This document shows, one piece after another, positions 9,127 to 18,951 of a stretch of 64,000 nt of DNA. The notes beneath the pieces were generated by a model. It did no database searches and was not told the DNA's origin. It saw only the letters and a list, made by a program, of their open reading frames with translations. Each line of letters opens with the position of its first letter. Within the stretch, counting starts at the first letter, position 1. The translations under genes were made by a program, and so were the position numbers. Source of the stretch: Alphaproteobacteria bacterium HGW-Alphaproteobacteria-7 (GTDB taxonomy: Bacteria > Pseudomonadota > Alphaproteobacteria > Sphingomonadales > Sphingomonadaceae); the NCBI GenBank assembly GCA_002842735.1, contig PHEB01000009.1, forward strand, positions 27,678 to 91,677, read 5' to 3'.

Positions 9127-10560
9127 ATGAAGGGCGTCGGAACCGATATCGGCACCATCCACTTCGTCGGCATCGGCGGGATCGGGATGTCCGGCATTGC
9201 CGAGGTTATGCGCAACCTTGGCTACACCGTGCAGGGCAGCGACATCGCCGAAGGGCCGAGCGTTGAACGCCTGCGCGCGCGCGGTATTACCGTGCATATC
9301 GGCCACGCGCGTGAGAATGTGGAGGGCGCGGCGGTCGTCGTCACCTCCACCGCAGTGCGCCGCACCAATCCCGAAGTCGCCGCCGCGCTGGAAAACCGCA
9401 TCCCGGTGGTGCGCCGCGCGGAAATGCTGGCTGAACTGATGCGGCTTAAATCCACCGTCGCGGTGGCGGGCACGCATGGCAAAACCACGACGACCAGCAT
9501 GATCGCCACGCTGCTTGATGCGGGCGGGGTCGATCCCACCGTGATCAATGGCGGGATCATCGAACAATATGGTTCGAACGCGCGGCTGGGCGATTCCGAC
9601 TGGATGGTGGTTGAAGCCGACGAAAGCGACGGCAGCTTCCTGCGATTGGACGGCACCATCGCAGTCGTCACCAATATCGATCCCGAACACTTGGATCACT
9701 ACGGCGATTTTGACGGGGTGAAGCGCGCCTTTGTGGAGTTCATCCACAACGTCCCGTTCTACGGCGCGGCGGTATTGTGCATCGATCACGCCGAAGTGCA
9801 GGCGGTAATCGGGCAGGTGCGCGATCGCAAGGTGGTGACCTATGGCTTTTCGCTGCAAGCCGACATTTGCGGGGTCAATGTGCGCAGCAGCGCAGGCGGG
9901 AACACCTTCGATGTGATCGTGCGCCAACGCGGGGCGGAGGACAGGCGTATCGAAGGCGTGCACCTGCCGATGCCGGGGCGGCACAATGTCCAGAACGCGC
10001 TCGCCGCGATTGCGGTGGCGATTGAAATGGGCTGCTCTGACGAAGTGATCCGCACCGGATTTGCCCGGTTCGGCGGGGTGCGGCGGCGGTTCACCAAGGT
10101 TGGCAGCGTGGCGGTGGATGGCGGCACGGCGACGATCATCGATGATTACGCCCACCACCCGGTGGAAATCCGCGCGGTGCTTTCCGCCGCGCGCGAGGCT
10201 GTGGCGGGGACAGAAGGCCGCGTGATCGCGGTCGCCCAACCGCATCGCTATTCGCGGCTCAATGATCTGATGGAGGCGTTCCAGTCCTGCTTTGACGATG
10301 CCGATATCGCCTATGTCGCCCCGGTCTATTCTGCGGGTGAGGAGCCGTTGCCCGGTATCGATCACGCTGCGTTGGTCGCGGGGATGAAGGCGCGCGGGCA
10401 CCGGGCGGCGCGGGTGATCGACGGGGCCGATACGCTCGCCGATGTGCTGGCGGACGAAATTGCGCCCGGTGATATGGTGGTGTGCCTTGGCGCGGGGGAT
10501 ATTACCCGCTGGGCGGCGGGCCTTGCCCCGGCGATTGCGGCGAAGCGGGGCGCGGCATGA
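9127..10560 (+). CDS. murC: UDP-MurNAc:L-alanine ligase MurC
   Basis: MurC carries out the first amino-acid addition to UDP-MurNAc. The 477-residue protein has the N-terminal glycine loop [12 protein letters not shown] (14-25), the P-loop GTHGKT (115-120; the MurC form with histidine) and [14 protein letters not shown] in the C-terminal domain. A GGAGG at 9116-9120 lies seven bases before the ATG, so it can be translated independently of murG despite the repeat inserted between them. The stop overlaps murB as ATGA. Confidence 0.96.
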   Translation: MKGVGTDIGTIHFVGIGGIGMSGIAEVMRNLGYTVQGSDIAEGPSVERLRARGITVHIGHARENVEGAAVVVTSTAVRRTNPEVAAALENRIPVVRRAEMLAELMRLKSTVAVAGTHGKTTTTSMIATLLDAGGVDPTVINGGIIEQYGSNARLGDSDWMVVEADESDGSFLRLDGTIAVVTNIDPEHLDHYGDFDGVKRAFVEFIHNVPFYGAAVLCIDHAEVQAVIGQVRDRKVVTYGFSLQADICGVNVRSSAGGNTFDVIVRQRGAEDRRIEGVHLPMPGRHNVQNALAAIAVAIEMGCSDEVIRTGFARFGGVRRRFTKVGSVAVDGGTATIIDDYAHHPVEIRAVLSAAREAVAGTEGRVIAVAQPHRYSRLNDLMEAFQSCFDDADIAYVAPVYSAGEEPLPGIDHAALVAGMKARGHRAARVIDGADTLADVLADEIAPGDMVVCLGAGDITRWAAGLAPAIAAKRGAA

Positions 10561-11522
10561 ACCAGCCGGGTGATGATTATGAATATGATAGCGGCGCGGC
10601 CCCGACCTGCGCGGTTGATGGTGCGGTTGCATCGCCCATCCCGCTCGAAGGCATTCGCGGCAAGCTGACCTGCAAGGCGCCGCTTGCGCCCTATGTCTGG
10701 TTCAAGACCGGCGGCGCGGCGGACTGGCTGTTTGAACCGGCGGATCTGGATGATCTCAAGACCTTTCTCGAACGGCTCGGCGGGGAAATCCCGGTGATGG
10801 CGCTGGGCCTTGGATCAAACATGATCATCCGCGATGGCGGGGTTCCCGGCGTGGTGGTGCGGCTGGGCAAGGCGTTTGCGGGCTGCGCGGTGACGGGCGC
10901 AAACGAACTGACCTGCGGCGGCGGGGCGAGCGGCATTCTGGTCGCCTCCACCGCGCGCGACAGTGGCATTGCGGGGCTGGAGTTCCTGCGCGGTATCCCC
11001 GGCACGGTCGGCGGGTTCGTGCGCATGAACGGCGGGGCTTACGGGCGCGAGGTCGCCGATATTCTCGTCACCTGCGACGTGATTTTGCCCGCTGGCGAGT
11101 TGGTGACTCTGCCGGTGGATGACCTCGGCTACACCTATCGCCACTCGGCGCTGCCTGACGGGGCGATTGTGGTTTCGGCGCGGCTGCGCGGCCACCCCGG
11201 CGATCCCAAGGAAATCGGCGCGGAGATGAACCGCATCGCCGCCGCGCGCGAAGAATCGCAGCCCTTGCGCACCAAGACCGGCGGTTCGACCTTCAAGAAC
11301 CCTGCTGGCATGAAAGCATGGCAGCTGGTCGATGAGGCCGGATGCCGCGGGTTGACGCTAGGCGGGGCGCAGGTCAGCGAAAAGCACACCAATTTCCTGA
11401 TCAACACCGGCACCGCCACCAGCGCCGATATCGAAGGGCTGGGCGAATTGGTGCGTGAAAAGGTCTATGCGAACTCGGGCGTGAGCCTCGAATGGGAAAT
11501 CCAGCGGGTGGGGCGGCCGTGA
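10557..11522 (+). CDS. murB: UDP-N-acetylenolpyruvoylglucosamine reductase MurB
   Basis: MurB is the FAD- and NADPH-dependent enzyme that makes UDP-MurNAc, upstream of MurC. I chose the ATG at 10557 because it overlaps the murC stop as ATGA; the frame stays open back to 10482 but adds only residues encoded inside murC. The 321-residue product has the FAD-binding segment [20 protein letters not shown], the [12 protein letters not shown] loop, [19 protein letters not shown], and the GGSTFKNP motif that holds the catalytic serine. The short form, without the extra E. coli-type loop, fits a type II MurB. The stop overlaps the ddl start. Confidence 0.95.
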   Translation: MNQPGDDYEYDSGAAPTCAVDGAVASPIPLEGIRGKLTCKAPLAPYVWFKTGGAADWLFEPADLDDLKTFLERLGGEIPVMALGLGSNMIIRDGGVPGVVVRLGKAFAGCAVTGANELTCGGGASGILVASTARDSGIAGLEFLRGIPGTVGGFVRMNGGAYGREVADILVTCDVILPAGELVTLPVDDLGYTYRHSALPDGAIVVSARLRGHPGDPKEIGAEMNRIAAAREESQPLRTKTGGSTFKNPAGMKAWQLVDEAGCRGLTLGGAQVSEKHTNFLINTGTATSADIEGLGELVREKVYANSGVSLEWEIQRVGRP

Positions 11523-12511
11523 GTTTCGACACCCCCCTCCACATCGCTGTCCTGATGGGCGGTTGGGCGAATGAGCGCGAAGTTTCGCTCTCCAGCGGCG
11601 CGGGCGTCGCCGATGCGCTGGAAAGCAAGGGCCACCGCGTCACCCGCATCGATATGGGCCGTGATGTTGCGCTACGCCTTGCCAAGGCAAAGCCCGATGT
11701 CGTGTTTAACGCGCTCCACGGCGTGCCGGGAGAAGATGGCAGCGTGCAGGGGATGCTCGATCTGATGGGGCTGGCCTATACGCACTCAGGCCTCGCCACT
11801 TCGGTGATTGCGATTGACAAGCAGCTGACCAAACAGGCGCTCGTCCCCCACGGCATACCGATGCCCGGCGGGCGGATTGTTACCTGCGAAGAACTGTTCG
11901 AACGCGACCCGCTGCCGCGCCCCTATGTGCTCAAGCCCGTCAACGAAGGATCGTCCGTGGGTGTCGCCATTGTCACCGAGGGCAGCAATGTCGGCAATCC
12001 GATCAGCCGCGACGCGACCGGCCCGTGGCAGGAATTCCCCGAATTGCTCGCCGAACCCTTCATCAAGGGGCGCGAACTCACCGCTGCTGTCATCGACGGC
12101 CCCGATGGCCCTCGCGCATTGGGCGTCACCGAACTCGTGATCGAAAACGGTTTCTACGATTACGAGCACAAATACACCGCCGGGCGCACGCAGCACATCT
12201 TCCCCGCTCAACTGCCGCCCGAAATCACCGCCCTTTGCGAACATTACGCGGTGCGCGCCCATCAGGTGCTCGGTTGCCACGGCACCAGCCGCACCGATTT
12301 CCGCTGGGATGACGAAGCGGGCGAGGCGGGGCTGTTCGTGCTGGAAACCAACACCCAGCCGGGGATGACCCCGCTCAGCCTCGTCCCCGAACAGGCGGCG
12401 CATTGCGGCATTCCCTATGCCGATCTGGTCGAAATGCTGGTGGCAGAGGCGCTGCGGGTGCACGCGCTGAAACAGGCAGGAGGATCGCATGGCGCAGCAG
12501 ATCCGGCGTAA
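11519..12511 (+). CDS. ddl: D-alanine:D-alanine ligase Ddl (GTG start)
   Basis: Ddl joins two D-alanines with ATP to make the MurF substrate. I place the start at the GTG at 11519, which overlaps the murB stop as GTGA and gives [21 protein letters not shown] (330 residues). The farther TTG or GTG starts at 11492 lie inside murB. ATP-grasp features are present: VLMGGWANEREVSLSSG at the N-terminus, KPVNEGSSVGV in the nucleotide site, and the metal and substrate segment VLETNTQPGMTPLSL near the C-terminus. The 3' end overlaps ftsQ by 23 bases. Confidence 0.95.
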   Translation: MSFDTPLHIAVLMGGWANEREVSLSSGAGVADALESKGHRVTRIDMGRDVALRLAKAKPDVVFNALHGVPGEDGSVQGMLDLMGLAYTHSGLATSVIAIDKQLTKQALVPHGIPMPGGRIVTCEELFERDPLPRPYVLKPVNEGSSVGVAIVTEGSNVGNPISRDATGPWQEFPELLAEPFIKGRELTAAVIDGPDGPRALGVTELVIENGFYDYEHKYTAGRTQHIFPAQLPPEITALCEHYAVRAHQVLGCHGTSRTDFRWDDEAGEAGLFVLETNTQPGMTPLSLVPEQAAHCGIPYADLVEMLVAEALRVHALKQAGGSHGAADPA

Positions 12512-13412
12512 TGGCACCACCGGGGTGCGCCGCGCCGCCAAGGCGCAGAGCCGCAGCCTGACCGCGCGCCGCGCGCAAGGGCGGGCGAGCAGGTTCCTCG
12601 ATTGGCTGATGGGCCTGCTGCCGTTCACCGAAGACCAATGGAGCCGCATCTGGATGGCCATGATCATCGGCGGCGCGGTGGGGATCGCCTTCGTTATCGC
12701 CAGCCTCGCCGGTGTGCCTGCGCTGGCCGAGGCGCAGGTGGCGCGGATTGCCGCCGATGCGGGCTTTGAAGTGCGCAACGTGCGCGTCACCGGAACGTCC
12801 CGCATGGACGAACAGCAGGTCTATGCCCGCGCGCTTGCCCAGCGCAATCAGGCGATGCCCGATGTGGATATTGCCGCCCTGCGCGCCGAATTGCGTGCAC
12901 TGCCGTGGGTCGAGGACGCGCGGGTTTCAATCCAGCTGCCGCACACGCTCGCCATCGATATCGTCGAACGCACGCCGCACGCGGTGCTGGAAAAGGCCGA
13001 CAGGTTGGTGTTGATCGACGCAGGCGGGGTTGAGCTTGAACCGATCAGCGCGGACAAGGCCAAGGGAATGCTGCACCTGTCCGGGCCGGGGGCTGCCAAG
13101 CAGGCCCGCAATCTGGAACAATTGATCGCCGCCGCGCCCGCGCTTGCCCCGCAGGTCGAAGCCGCCGAATGGGTTGGCAACCGCCGCTGGAACCTCACCT
13201 TCCGCACCGGGCAATTGCTCGCGCTGCCCGAAGGCGAGGTTGAGGCCGCCACCGCGCTGGTTAAATTCGCTCGGCTGGACGGGCAGAACCGTTTGCTGGG
13301 CGGCAAGGTGCTGGCGTTCGATATGCGCTCACCCCCGCGCCTGTATATGCGCTTGCCCGAAGGCGTGCGCGAAGGGCCGGTCATCGCCGCCAATGCCGGA
13401 GGGGGCGAATAA
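12489..13412 (+). CDS. ftsQ: Cell division protein FtsQ
   Basis: FtsQ is a bitopic membrane protein that bridges early and late divisome parts (with FtsB and FtsL). The 307-residue protein has a basic cytoplasmic N-terminus rich in arginine (1-50), one membrane helix near 58-80 (MAMIIGGAVGIAFVIASLAG), then a POTRA-like domain (FEVRNVRVTGTSRMDEQQV) and the FtsQ C-terminal domain. AGGAGG lies just before the ATG inside the end of ddl. The stop TAA shares one base with the ftsA start. Sequence identity across the family is low, so the call depends mainly on topology, POTRA and position. Confidence 0.93.
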   Translation: MAQQIRRNGTTGVRRAAKAQSRSLTARRAQGRASRFLDWLMGLLPFTEDQWSRIWMAMIIGGAVGIAFVIASLAGVPALAEAQVARIAADAGFEVRNVRVTGTSRMDEQQVYARALAQRNQAMPDVDIAALRAELRALPWVEDARVSIQLPHTLAIDIVERTPHAVLEKADRLVLIDAGGVELEPISADKAKGMLHLSGPGAAKQARNLEQLIAAAPALAPQVEAAEWVGNRRWNLTFRTGQLLALPEGEVEAATALVKFARLDGQNRLLGGKVLAFDMRSPPRLYMRLPEGVREGPVIAANAGGGE

Positions 13413-14746
13413 TGGCGTCGCGCGCTGTCCCCGCTCGCCGGCTCGCCCGCACCTTTGCGGCTGTGAATGTCGGTAGTTTCCGCATTTCTGCGATGATCAT
13501 GGGCGAAACCGAAAGCGGTGAATTGCAGGTGCTGGGATCGGGCCACCGCGCCAGCGCCGGGATCAAACGCGGCTATGTCACCGATATGGAAAGCGCCACC
13601 TTCGCCATCCGCGATGCGGTGGAACGCGCCGAAAAAAGCGCCAACAGCAACGTGCGCAGCGTATGGATCGCCTGCGCCGGGGCGGGGCTGGCGAGCAGCG
13701 TGGTCGCGGTCGATATCGAAATTGGCGGGCGGCGGATCGAGGATGAGGATGTCGAACAGCTGCTGATTCATGCGCGCGCCATGATCCAGCCTGACGGGCG
13801 CACCGTGCTGCACGCGCAGCCCGCGCATTACACGCTCGACGGCGCGCACGGGGTCGCCAATCCGCGCGGGCTGCATGCCGAGCGGCTGGGGGTCGATATC
13901 CACGTGATGCTGGCCGATGGCGCGCCGGTGCGCAATCTGACCGAAGCGGTGCAGAACGCGCATCTTGAAGTTGAAGGCGTGGTCGCCGCGCCGCTGGCAG
14001 CGGGCCACGCCTGCCTGTCGGTCGAAGAACGCGAATTGGGCGTGGCGCTGGTCGAAATCGGCGCGGATGTTACCAATGTGGCGGTGTTTGCAGGCGGGAT
14101 GCTGCTGGGGCTGCGGGCTTTGCCAATCGGATCGGCTGATATCACCGATGCGATTGCCAGCAGTTTCGGCATCCGCCGTTCGCAGGCGGAGCGATTGAAA
14201 TGCGTCGCCGGATCGGCGGTTGCCAGTCCGGCCGATCACCGCGAACTGATCCCGGTCAGCGCGCCCGGAGAAGCAGGGGGCGAAGGCGGCGATGGCACGC
14301 CCGTCGGCCCGCTGGCGCGCGGCGCGGATGACAAGAACCGGATCGTGCGCGCCGAACTGATCTCGGTCGTCACCCAGCATCTGGAAATCCTCACAGGTGA
14401 GGTCGGCAAAGCTCTGAAAGAAATGGGATTTTCCGGCGCGCGCGCAGGGCAGGTGGTGCTCACCGGCGGCGGGGCAGAAATGGCCGGGATGGCCGATTTC
14501 GTGCAGGGCGCGCTGGGGATGCCGGTGCGGTTGGGACGACCACCGCAGCTTGCCGGAATGCCCGAAGCGCATCACGCCCCCGGTTTTGCGACGCTGGCGG
14601 GGCTGTGCCTTTACGCCGCCGAAGACCCGGTTGATATCCGCGCAGTGGGCGCTGGGCGCGGCGGGGTCTATCGCGGTTTCGCGCGTGAAAGCGGGACGAT
14701 GGCGCTTGCAACGCGGCTGTTTCGCGCGCTCAAGGAGTATTTCTGA
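13412..14746 (+). CDS. ftsA: Cell division protein FtsA
   Basis: FtsA is an actin-like ATPase that tethers FtsZ to the membrane. The 444-residue protein has the phosphate-1 region (FAAVNVGSFRISAMI), the SHS2 or 1C subdomain, the phosphate-2 segment VEIGADVTNVAVFAGG, and the adenosine motif VVLTGGGAEMAGM. The C-terminal end ALATRLFRALKEYF can form the amphipathic membrane-targeting helix. An insert rich in glycine and acidic residues occurs around 285-310 (GEAGGEGGDGTPVGPLARG). It starts on the ftsQ stop (TAATG) and is followed by a 175-base gap before ftsZ. Confidence 0.95.
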   Translation: MASRAVPARRLARTFAAVNVGSFRISAMIMGETESGELQVLGSGHRASAGIKRGYVTDMESATFAIRDAVERAEKSANSNVRSVWIACAGAGLASSVVAVDIEIGGRRIEDEDVEQLLIHARAMIQPDGRTVLHAQPAHYTLDGAHGVANPRGLHAERLGVDIHVMLADGAPVRNLTEAVQNAHLEVEGVVAAPLAAGHACLSVEERELGVALVEIGADVTNVAVFAGGMLLGLRALPIGSADITDAIASSFGIRRSQAERLKCVAGSAVASPADHRELIPVSAPGEAGGEGGDGTPVGPLARGADDKNRIVRAELISVVTQHLEILTGEVGKALKEMGFSGARAGQVVLTGGGAEMAGMADFVQGALGMPVRLGRPPQLAGMPEAHHAPGFATLAGLCLYAAEDPVDIRAVGAGRGGVYRGFARESGTMALATRLFRALKEYF

Positions 14747-14772
14747 GGTGGCTGATCATAGGTTCGCCGCGA

Positions 14773-14808
14773 CCTGCCACCTGACCGAGCCCTGCCACCT
14801 GACCGAGC
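14773..14808. repeat. Two tandem copies of an 18-base repeat upstream of ftsZ
   Basis: CCTGCCACCTGACCGAGC occurs twice head to tail at 14773-14790 and 14791-14808, with no mismatch. It lies in the 175-base ftsA-ftsZ gap. An AT-rich stretch with TATAAAAT (14832-14839) follows, which could be the -10 region of an ftsZ promoter, though I see no well-spaced -35. The role of the repeat is unknown; a protein-binding pair or simple slippage are both possible. Confidence 0.8.
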
Positions 14809-14921
14809 ATTGTGGATAAGGCCTTCGTAGCTATAAAATGTGCAACCTTATTATGTCACAGAGGAAATAATGTGGGGCGCGTGTCGAACATTCTGATTAC
14901 CTGCGCCTGGAGGGCAAGCTG

Positions 14922-16682
14922 ATGAGCATCAATATCGGACCTGCGGTGATCGACGATATGCGTCCGCGCATCACGGTTATCGGGATTGGCGGCGCGGGCG
15001 GCAACGCCATCGCCAACATGATCCAAGCTGAGATCGAAGGCGTCGAATTCATCGTCGCCAATACTGATGCGCAGGCGCTGAGCACCTCGCCAGCCGAACG
15101 CCGCATCCAGCTTGGCCCCGAAATCACCGGCGGCCTTGGGGCAGGTGCGCGGCCCGAAGTGGGCAAAGCCGCCGCCGAGGAAACCGTTGCCGAAGTCGAA
15201 AGGGCGCTCGAAGGCGTCAACATGTGCTTCATCGCGGCGGGCATGGGCGGGGGCACCGGCACCGGGGCCGCGCCGGTCATCGCCGAAGCCGCGCGCCGGA
15301 TGGGTGTGCTGACAGTCGGCGTCGTCACCAAACCGTTCCTGTTCGAAGGCACGCGCCGGATGCGCGCCGCCGAAGCCGGGATTGCCGAGCTGCAAGACCA
15401 TGTCGACACGCTGATCGTCATCCCCAACCAGAACCTGTTTCTGGTCGCCAAGGCCGAAACCACCTTCAAGGAAGCGTTCCAGCTTGCTGACGAGGTGCTG
15501 CAGCAGGGCGTGCGTTCGATCACCGATCTGATGGTGATGCCCGGCCTCATCAACCTCGATTTTGCCGACGTGCGCTCGGTCATGAGCGAGATGGGCAAGG
15601 CAATGATGGGCACGGGCGAGGGTGAGGGTGAGAACCGCGCGCTCGAAGCCGCCGAACAGGCGATCGCCAATCCGCTGCTTGACGGGGTGAGCATGGCCGG
15701 TGCCAAGGGCGTCATCATCTCGATCATCGGCGGCGAGGATATGCGCCTGCTCGAAGTCGATGAGGCCGCGAACCATATTCGCGAACTGGTTGATGAAGAT
15801 GCCAACATCATCTGGGGCAGCGCCTTTAACCCCGATCTCAAAGGCAAGATCCGAGTATCGGTGGTCGCCACCGGGATCGAACAGGGCGCGGTTGGGGCGT
15901 TTGAACGTTCGCAGCCGGTATCGCTCGGCGTTTCGCGCGCGCCCAAACGGCCGGTGCTGGAACTGTCGGAAGACGATGGTCTGATGGAACTGCCATCCGA
16001 AGAGGCCGAACTGCCTGCCGCCGCTGCTCCTGTCATCCCCGCGTTTGAACTGACCCCGCCCGAAATGTCGCCTGCGGCTTATTCGGATGAGGATGAGGAT
16101 GAGGACGAGGACGGGGACGAGGCGCTGGAGCTTGCCGATGAGGCAGAGGAACAACCGGCAGCTGCTGCGCCGTTTGATCTTAGCGGGATGCAGGAATCAG
16201 ACGGTTACGCAAATGAATATGATGACGATGTCGATGGCATTGTCGATCCGCTCGCCGGACTTCGCAGCGATGAAGATGAGGGCCTTGGCTCCGATTCGTC
16301 CCAAGCCGCCCCGGCGGTATCGGGCGAAGATGATGACGCGCTTGAACTCGGCGATGAATATGCACCCTACACCGATGCAGCGGATAACGCCGATGCGCAG
16401 GACGGGCCGGTGCAGGATGATCTGCTCGCCAATGCCGACAGGCTGGCCGCCGAAGACAGGCCGGTTGAAGCGAAGCTGGGCGGCAATCGTCGGCGCTCTC
16501 TGCTTGGCGGCGCGGAGGGTGATGGCGGCGATGCTGGCGCGACTTCCAATGCTGGCAGCACGCTGTTTGAACGCATGGCCAACCTGTCGCGCAGCACTGC
16601 GCGCGATGACGATGATGATGGCGACGATGATGGCCCCGCGCTCAGCATCCCGCGTTTCCTCGGGCGGCAGAATAACCAGTAA
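14922..16682 (+). CDS. ftsZ: Cell division protein FtsZ with long acidic linker
   Basis: FtsZ is the tubulin-like GTPase that forms the Z ring. The GTPase core is standard: [15 protein letters not shown] at the N-terminus and the tubulin signature GGGTGTG at 109-115. The protein is 586 residues, longer than the roughly 380-390 of E. coli. The extra length is a C-terminal linker of about 230 residues that is very rich in Asp and Glu (two long runs near 387-410 and 560-575). It ends in a peptide ([13 protein letters not shown]) that matches the conserved FtsA-binding tail type. GGAGG at 14909-14913 precedes the ATG by eight bases. The gap upstream suggests its own promoter in addition to read-through. 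Confidence 0.97.
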   Translation: MSINIGPAVIDDMRPRITVIGIGGAGGNAIANMIQAEIEGVEFIVANTDAQALSTSPAERRIQLGPEITGGLGAGARPEVGKAAAEETVAEVERALEGVNMCFIAAGMGGGTGTGAAPVIAEAARRMGVLTVGVVTKPFLFEGTRRMRAAEAGIAELQDHVDTLIVIPNQNLFLVAKAETTFKEAFQLADEVLQQGVRSITDLMVMPGLINLDFADVRSVMSEMGKAMMGTGEGEGENRALEAAEQAIANPLLDGVSMAGAKGVIISIIGGEDMRLLEVDEAANHIRELVDEDANIIWGSAFNPDLKGKIRVSVVATGIEQGAVGAFERSQPVSLGVSRAPKRPVLELSEDDGLMELPSEEAELPAAAAPVIPAFELTPPEMSPAAYSDEDEDEDEDGDEALELADEAEEQPAAAAPFDLSGMQESDGYANEYDDDVDGIVDPLAGLRSDEDEGLGSDSSQAAPAVSGEDDDALELGDEYAPYTDAADNADAQDGPVQDDLLANADRLAAEDRPVEAKLGGNRRRSLLGGAEGDGGDAGATSNAGSTLFERMANLSRSTARDDDDDGDDDGPALSIPRFLGRQNNQ

Positions 16683-16800
16683 TCGTTGTCAGCCAGCAAT
16701 TGCCGCAGGAATGCGCCCGGCGATCCATCCGGCGTATTGGCGGTGCCATTCGCCGCTTAGGCAGGCTGATGGCTCTGGCGGGCGACGGTTGGTCGGCTAA

Positions 16801-18270
16801 ATGCAACTGATGAAAGCTGGTTTCCTTGGGTTTGCCCCGCTGACGTTGACGCTGACGCTGGCGGCAGTCGCCGCGCCGTTCGTCGCATCCCCTGCAGAGG
16901 CGCAGGATGTGGTTGCGCGCGAAGTGGTGCAGCCACTGCCTTCGCCCGAAGTCCAGCGCCTGAACCGCGCATTGGTCGCGCTGTCCAAGGCCCCGCGTGA
17001 CCGCGATACCTTGGTTGAGGCCGGGGCGGCGGCGATGGGCGTTGATGATCTTGATGCCGCGATCGGTTTTTTTGGGCGGGCGGCGGAACTCGATCCCAAT
17101 CATCCGCGCGTGGCGCACGGCTTGGCCGGGGTTTACCTGCGATCGGGCCGCGCTGGTGAGGCGTTGGTGCAGTTTGAACGGGCGCTGGCGGCCGGGGTGC
17201 CGGCGCGTGAGGTGCTCACCGATCAGGCGCTGACGCTTGATCTGGTGGGGGAACAGGCGGCGGCGCAGGCGGCCTATACGCGCGCGCTGGAACTCGATCC
17301 GGCCAATGACGAGGCCCGCCGCAGACTCGCGATCAGCCATGCGATTGCGGGCAACCGTGTGCAGTTTGAAGAAGCCTTGCGCCCGCTGATCGGCAAGCGT
17401 GATATGGCGGCGCAGCGTGCCCGTGCCTTTGGCCTCGCGATTCTGGGTGATAGCGACCGCGCGGCGGCGATTGTCGAACAGATCATGCCGCGCGATATGG
17501 CGACCCGGCTGGTGCCCTATCTCGGCTATATGCCGCGCCTGACCAAACCGCAGCAAGCCGCCGCCGCCAATCTGGGCATTTTTCCGCGCGCTGCCGACAT
17601 TGGCCGCGATGATCCGCGCCTGGCCCGGTTCGCGGCCGAAGAGCGCGCCGATAGCAGGCTTGCCCCGGCTGGCCCGCCGCTCGATGCGCGCACAAGGCCG
17701 CCGTCAACGCTCGCAGAACTCGTGCCGCCCGCTCCTGCCCCGGTAAAGTCGTCGGTTGCGGTGCCTGCGCCAACGCCCGTGCCAACGCCAACGCCAGCCC
17801 CTGATCCCACCCCGGCGCCAGCGCCGCCCCCTCCTCCACCGGCGCGGGTGGCCGATGCCTTTGCTGATCTCAGCAGCGCGGCGCTGCCCGATGCGCGGGT
17901 CAGCGGCGATGCGGTTGACCTCAGCCGTATCACCGTCAAGCGCGAAGCCCCGCCGCCGCCGCCTGAAAAGCCCAAGCCCAAAGAGCCGGTCAAACCCGTC
18001 CATCCCAGCCGCGTGTGGGTGCAGGTTGCGACTGGTAAGAATGCGAAGGCTTTCCGCTTCGACTGGCGGCGCATCGCGAAAGGCGGCGGCGACACGCTGG
18101 CCAAGCTGAAACCGCACACCACCCGCTGGGGTGAGGCGCACCGCCTGCTGGCCGGGCCGGTCGACACCCGCGAAAAGGCGCAGGCAATGGTGCGCGAGCT
18201 TAAGGGCAAGGGGATCGACAGCTTCCTCTATGTCAGCCCGGAAGGTGAAGAAATTCAGCTGGTTAAATAG
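16801..18270 (+). CDS. Secreted TPR and SPOR-domain protein downstream of ftsZ
   Basis: I do not recognise a named gene. The 489-residue protein has an N-terminal signal peptide ending near AEAQ (residue 35). A TPR-like region runs from about 55 to 230 (repeats with AAELDPNHPRVAHGLAGVYL and ALELDPANDEARRRLA). A long proline- and alanine-rich segment covers about 300-400. The C-terminal SPOR-like domain of about 80 residues starts VWVQVATGKNAKAF and ends with FLYVSPEGEEIQLV. SPOR domains bind septal, denuded glycan strands, and the gene follows ftsZ at 118 bases. A periplasmic, division-site peptidoglycan-binding protein is therefore the likely role; this is inference. An alternative start is the ATG at 16810. 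Confidence 0.8.
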   Translation: MQLMKAGFLGFAPLTLTLTLAAVAAPFVASPAEAQDVVAREVVQPLPSPEVQRLNRALVALSKAPRDRDTLVEAGAAAMGVDDLDAAIGFFGRAAELDPNHPRVAHGLAGVYLRSGRAGEALVQFERALAAGVPAREVLTDQALTLDLVGEQAAAQAAYTRALELDPANDEARRRLAISHAIAGNRVQFEEALRPLIGKRDMAAQRARAFGLAILGDSDRAAAIVEQIMPRDMATRLVPYLGYMPRLTKPQQAAAANLGIFPRAADIGRDDPRLARFAAEERADSRLAPAGPPLDARTRPPSTLAELVPPAPAPVKSSVAVPAPTPVPTPTPAPDPTPAPAPPPPPPARVADAFADLSSAALPDARVSGDAVDLSRITVKREAPPPPPEKPKPKEPVKPVHPSRVWVQVATGKNAKAFRFDWRRIAKGGGDTLAKLKPHTTRWGEAHRLLAGPVDTREKAQAMVRELKGKGIDSFLYVSPEGEEIQLVK

Positions 18271-18431
18271 TAATTTCCGGCTCTCCCCCACTTTCTTTGC
18301 ACAGGCTTTGCACAGCTCTATCCGGTTCTCCCCAGCCGCTGGGCGATGGTGCATTGCCAAGCCCCGCGCTCGGCGTCCAAACGTGCTTCGGACGGCGTGA
18401 TCGTGCCTTCCCCCCAAGCGAAAGAGCGCCG

Positions 18432-18938
18432 ATGAGAGTGAGCAATATGGAATATTCCGCCGAGGACGATGCCGCCCCCGTCGAAATGCTCGCCAACCTG
18501 TTCGCAGCGCGTGGCTGGCCGTATGAGATGGTTTCCGACGACGAAATGAGCGGCGAGGTGCAGGGCAGCTGGGCCAATTACCAACTGCGCGCGATCTGGC
18601 GTGCTGAAGACAGCGTGCTGCAATTCCTGTGCCTGCCCGATATCCGCGTCACCGATGACAAGCGCGCATCCGCCTATGAATTGCTGTGTCTGGTCAACGA
18701 ACAGATGTGGCTGGGGCATTTCGACATCTGGTCGAACGGCGATGTGCTGCTGTATCGCCACGGCGCGCTGCTGGGCGATGACGGGCGGCTGAGCCTCGAC
18801 ATGGCGCAGGCGCTGGTCGAATGCGCGATCGACGAATGCGACCGGTTCTACCCGGCGTTCCAGTTTGTGCTGTGGGGCGACAAGACCCCGCGCGCGGCGC
18901 TGGAGGCGGCAATGGTTGACGCGGCGGGCGAGGCCTGA
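18432..18938 (+). CDS. YbjN-domain protein
   Basis: This 168-residue acidic protein matches the YbjN family (sensory transduction regulator fold, related to type III secretion chaperones) in its pattern: LANLFAARGWPYEMVSDDEMSG, a central segment LCLPDIRVTDDKRASAYELLCLVNEQMWLGHFDIW, and FYPAFQFVLWG near the end. The biochemical role of the family is not settled. I used the ATG at 18432; the frame is open to 18297 but the upstream part has no coding character. It sits 13 bases before proC, so the two are probably co-transcribed. Confidence 0.82.
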   Translation: MRVSNMEYSAEDDAAPVEMLANLFAARGWPYEMVSDDEMSGEVQGSWANYQLRAIWRAEDSVLQFLCLPDIRVTDDKRASAYELLCLVNEQMWLGHFDIWSNGDVLLYRHGALLGDDGRLSLDMAQALVECAIDECDRFYPAFQFVLWGDKTPRAALEAAMVDAAGEA

Positions 18939-18951
18939 GAGGCTCCCTCTT

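Noticed and set aside
10482..10556. Longer murB start at 10482
   Set aside because: It would read through the end of murC; the ATGA overlap at 10557 fits the operon pattern and the family length.
14811..14840. TTGTGG/TATAAA promoter for ftsZ
   Set aside because: Spacing of about 15 bases and a weak -35; kept only as a comment, not as a feature.
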